Shown here piece by piece: positions 6,180 to 8,354 of a stretch of 8,354 nt of DNA. How positions within the stretch are numbered: position 1 is the first letter of the stretch; each line of letters opens with the position of its first letter. The stretch is from Acidimicrobiia bacterium (GTDB lineage Bacteria > Actinomycetota > Acidimicrobiia > Acidimicrobiales > AC-14): the NCBI GenBank assembly GCA_019243595.1, contig JAFAUA010000384.1:1-8354 (forward strand), in the 5' to 3' direction. The position numbers and the translations under genes were made by a program. Under the pieces are notes generated by a model. It was not told the DNA's origin. It saw nothing but the letters and a program-made list of their open reading frames with translations, and did not search any database.

Positions 6180-7034
6180 TCAGACTTCGAAGATAGGGGT
6201 GAGGTGTTTCCCCGCGGTCACCCCATCATGAACGGCATGTTGCGGCGTGCGGTCGGGGCGCCAGACCCGCTTCGAAACGGTGAGCGTGCCGGCCGTGCCG
6301 TCACCGTCGTAGGTACCCGACAGCGGAGCGACGTCGGCGTAGTCCCGGCCCACGGCGATAGTGACGTAGCGGTCATCGGTGGGGCGGGCGTGGGTGGGGT
6401 CCCATCCCTCGGCCACCCAGGACGCGCCCCGACCCGGCCGCAGGACCTCGACCCAGGCGTGGCTCCCGCCTTCACCCACGAGGTGCCCAGAGACGTACCG
6501 AGCGGGGATGCCGGCCAGGCGGCACACGCTCAACATCACGTGGGCATAGTCCTGGCACACACCGCGGGCACCAGCGAGCGCTTCGCGTGCCGTCGTCGAA
6601 ACGCCGGTGACGCCGTACTCGTACACGAACGCCGCATGGACGCGGCTGCAGATCGCAGCCGGCTCGGGCCCGACCTCGGCGCTCATCGCCGCGAGGGCGG
6701 TGTCCGGCGCAGTCAGAGGCGTCGGAGCCAGGTACCGGCGGTCCGGCCTCACGCCGACCAGCGGCAGTCGGTCGTCAGTCTCCACCTCGCTGTTGACCGT
6801 GAACTCGACCCACCCGGGCACACGTCGAGCGGTGACCCGGACGACGTGGTTGCCGAACCGGTCGACACTCGAGCGCGTGCGGAACTTCGCCGGTCCGTCG
6901 ACGACGACCGACGACGACAGACGACGCTGTCCGCCATGGCGCGCCGGGGGAAGGACCATCAGGCGCTGACGCAAGTTGGTAACAGGCGCCGGGTACTCGT
7001 AACGGATCCGCTGCTCGAGCGCGAACGAGGTCAT
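6180..7034 (-). CDS. Transglutaminase-like (cysteine protease fold) protein with intact Cys-His-Asp triad
   Basis: A 284-residue protein of the bacterial transglutaminase-like superfamily. The N-terminal about 105 residues form the beta-rich domain typical of this family (ALEQRIRYEYPAPV, then LMVLPPARHGGQRR and DRFGNHVVRV). The catalytic domain follows with all three active residues: Cys160 in ARGVCQDYAHVMLSVCR, His192 in GSHAWVEV and Asp212 in GWDPTH. IPARYVSGHL between Cys and His is also typical. Members act as amide-bond hydrolases or transferases and in the ATP-grasp neighbourhood are thought to cleave or process the amide product. There is no signal peptide, so it is probably cytoplasmic. 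The start ATG 7034 overlaps the TGA of the upstream transglutaminase gene (ATGA), with GAGG 7 nt before it. Confidence 0.93.
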   Translation of the reverse strand: MTSFALEQRIRYEYPAPVTNLRQRLMVLPPARHGGQRRLSSSVVVDGPAKFRTRSSVDRFGNHVVRVTARRVPGWVEFTVNSEVETDDRLPLVGVRPDRRYLAPTPLTAPDTALAAMSAEVGPEPAAICSRVHAAFVYEYGVTGVSTTAREALAGARGVCQDYAHVMLSVCRLAGIPARYVSGHLVGEGGSHAWVEVLRPGRGASWVAEGWDPTHARPTDDRYVTIAVGRDYADVAPLSGTYDGDGTAGTLTVSKRVWRPDRTPQHAVHDGVTAGKHLTPIFEV

Positions 7035-7837
7035 CCGCGTACCTCATCGGCCCAGACTTCCATCGACTGGAGGGGCGCGGCGCCGAACGTCGTCAGCATG
7101 GCCACGTCGAGGGCATCACGACCGCGACCGATGAGCACCCGACCGATGCGACGTTGGTTGTTGCGGGGATCGAAGGTCCACCATGCGTCACCGAGAAATA
7201 CTTCCATCCAGGCGCAGAAATCCATGGGATCCTCGAGCGGCTCGACGCCGATGTCGGGCAGGTAACCGAAGGCGTATCGGGCCGGGATGTTGAGCGCGCG
7301 GCAGAACGTGATCGCCAGGTGCGCGAAGTCGCGGCACACTCCCTTCCTGGCCTCCAGGACCTCGGCCGCGGTCGTCACCGGTGTGCTGCTGCCGTACCCG
7401 AAGCCGACCTCGGTGTGCACCCAGTCGCAGATGGACTGCACGCGCGACCAGCCCGGCGCAAGCGAGCCGAACAGGTCGTAGGCGACGGGCGCCAGCTCGT
7501 CGGACGGGCACAGCCGGCTGGGCAGCGTAAAGGCGAGGGCGTTGTCGGGAAGATGGGCGGGCGCGACCTCCGGCGCCGCCGGCCACACGGGATCGGGCTC
7601 GGGCGAGACGTGGGCCAGTGCCTCGTACCGCAGCACCGACGGCCCAGCCGGGAGATCGGCGCGGCGGCAGAGGTTGCCGAAGCCGTCGAGGTAACGGGTG
7701 GACGCGAGGTCGGGCTCCGGCGACCAGCGCTCCCACTTGAGCCGGAAGGGGCCGTCGAATCGAGGCTCGACCTGGATGACCGCGTGCACGGGCGCGTCGA
7801 GGTCGTGCTCGAACCGGCAGCCGACCGTGACTTGCAC
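7031..7837 (-). CDS. Second transglutaminase-like protein, Cys in place of the expected catalytic His
   Basis: A 268-residue paralogue of the next gene. It has the beta-rich N-terminal domain (FEHDLDAPVHAVIQVEP, GFGNLCRR) and a transglutaminase-like catalytic domain. Cys168 in KGVCRDFAHLAITFCRAL and Asp223 in WWTFDPRNN are in place. In the His motif the sequence is MDFCAWMEVF, so Cys208 stands where superfamily members have His. The C-terminal RIGRVLIGRGRDALDVAM is typical of one subgroup of these proteins. I recall that this position may vary in that subgroup, so the change need not be unique to this gene. The start is GTG 7837; no ATG is in frame nearby and the Shine-Dalgarno (GGGGA, 11 nt upstream) is weak. 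It is the first gene of the minus-strand group and faces the divergent ATP-grasp gene. It may be a hydrolase, or a non-catalytic partner of the intact paralogue. Confidence 0.92.
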   Translation of the reverse strand: MQVTVGCRFEHDLDAPVHAVIQVEPRFDGPFRLKWERWSPEPDLASTRYLDGFGNLCRRADLPAGPSVLRYEALAHVSPEPDPVWPAAPEVAPAHLPDNALAFTLPSRLCPSDELAPVAYDLFGSLAPGWSRVQSICDWVHTEVGFGYGSSTPVTTAAEVLEARKGVCRDFAHLAITFCRALNIPARYAFGYLPDIGVEPLEDPMDFCAWMEVFLGDAWWTFDPRNNQRRIGRVLIGRGRDALDVAMLTTFGAAPLQSMEVWADEVRG

Positions 7838-7947
7838 CGCACAACATTTCCCCAGAACCGTGTTCGGCCCTTGTCAGCTTCGTGAACACCGTGTGAACGA
7901 CGGCCAGCGGAAACGTCGACGTAACACCCGCGAGATAGAGAACGAGG
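7838..7947. promoter_or_regulatory. Divergent promoter region between transglutaminase and ATP-grasp genes
   Basis: This 110-bp region must drive the ATP-grasp gene to the right and the transglutaminase genes to the left. It contains GTGTTC (7860-7865), GTGAACAC (7882-7889) and GTGTGAAC (7891-7898), which share a GTGAAC/GTTCAC-like half-site. The first two form a 6-bp inverted repeat, and two GTGAAC copies start 11 bp apart, one helical turn. TTGTCA (7871-7876) could be a -35 box for the rightward gene, but no convincing -10 follows. ACGTCGACGT (7913-7922) is a perfect 10-bp palindrome 25 bp before the ATP-grasp start. These elements fit regulator binding sites but remain unproven. Confidence 0.4.
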
Positions 7948-8354
7948 GTGGCCGATCTCTTTGATACCTACGCACCCGTCGGCACGTGGGACGAGATGTT
8001 CGAGGCGGCCGGCGTTCCCCGGTCGCACTACGCCCCGCTCTACGACTCTCTGTGCACGCTCACCGCCGACGACTACCGCGAGCGTTGCCGGGAGCGAGAC
8101 CGGAGCTTCCGCGACCAGGGCATCACGTTCTCGCTCTCGGGGGAGGAGCGCCCGTTCCCACTCGACCTCGTTCCCAGGGTCATCCCTCCTGACGAGTGGG
8201 AGACGATCGAATCGGGAGTAGCGCAGCGGGTCCGGACCCTGGAAGCGTTCCTCGCCGATCTCTACGACAACGCGCAAGTGCTCCGCGACGGGATCGTGCC
8301 CCACCACCTGGTGCACTCCTCCACGCATTTCCACCGTCAGGCCGTCGGTGTCGA
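7948..8354 (+). CDS. Circularly permuted ATP-grasp amidoligase family protein (N-terminal part, runs off window)
   Basis: A frame open from GTG 7948 to the window end gives 135 codons of a longer gene. The N-terminal sequence is that of the circularly permuted ATP-grasp family: a WDEMFEAAGVPRSHYAPLYD opening, DRSFRDQGITFSLSG, FPLDLVPRVIPPDEWETIE, then RTLEAFLADLYDN and the VLRDGIVPHHLVHSS segment. These match the expected order of conserved blocks in this family, usually about 480-550 residues, so roughly three quarters, including the ATP-binding core, lies beyond the edge. The family is inferred to form amide (peptide-like) bonds with ATP and is typically next to alpha-E and transglutaminase-like genes, as here. 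The GTG start is preferred over ATG 7996 because the conserved opening begins before that ATG; the ribosome binding site is weak. Confidence 0.92.
   Translation, partial: MADLFDTYAPVGTWDEMFEAAGVPRSHYAPLYDSLCTLTADDYRERCRERDRSFRDQGITFSLSGEERPFPLDLVPRVIPPDEWETIESGVAQRVRTLEAFLADLYDNAQVLRDGIVPHHLVHSSTHFHRQAVGV

Noticed and set aside
5973..7265. 430-codon plus-strand open frame antisense to the RidA and transglutaminase genes
   Set aside because: No recognisable motif, Arg-rich composition, and the opposite strand carries clear transglutaminase active-site motifs.
7154..7885. 243-codon plus-strand open frame opposite the first transglutaminase
   Set aside because: It shows no motif and lies over a gene with strong family signatures; it would also run into the divergent control region.

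Overview
The window is very GC-rich, tightly packed with genes, uses many GTG and possibly TTG or non-standard starts, and couples genes through 1-4 nt stop/start overlaps. Together with protein families typical of actinobacteria (short ABC-2 exporters with actinobacterial-style ATPases, an ATP-grasp/transglutaminase cluster, tandem ABM-like domains), this suggests a high-GC Gram-positive actinobacterium. Family-level placement is not possible from the sequence alone. No RNA genes, CRISPR arrays, insertion sequences or tRNA-linked attachment sites were seen.

Left part (1-4937), a probable cell-envelope locus made of two convergent operons. The plus-strand operon holds the 3' part of a secreted protein with a C-terminal membrane anchor (1-926), followed through a GTGA overlap by a protein with an N-terminal membrane anchor (923-1660). 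The minus-strand operon reads from 4937 down to 1670: a four-TM protein built from an internal duplication, a lipoprotein, an ABC ATPase and an ABC-2 permease, all overlapping or separated by 3 nt. The lipoprotein and the first plus-strand protein carry the same large extracytoplasmic domain, anchored in opposite ways. I recognise no named family for this domain. The two operons meet tail to tail with only 9 bp between them. The simplest reading is one envelope system in which the transporter and its surface proteins work together; its substrate is unknown.

Middle (4938-6161): an intergenic stretch with a perfect 8-bp hairpin, a tandem-duplicated small alpha/beta-barrel protein (ABM-like), and a RidA/YjgF-family imine deaminase. 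The RidA reading frame keeps all its conserved residues but has no ATG, GTG or TTG upstream of its conserved N-terminal region.

Right part (6180-8354): two overlapping transglutaminase-like protease-fold genes on the minus strand, divergent from the 5' end of a circularly permuted ATP-grasp gene (7948 to beyond the window). ATP-grasp plus transglutaminase-like genes form a known, widely conserved neighbourhood thought to make and break amide bonds in a peptide or peptide-like product. One of the two transglutaminases has Cys where the catalytic His would be expected. The 110-bp divergent region contains GTGAAC-type half-sites that may be shared regulatory elements.
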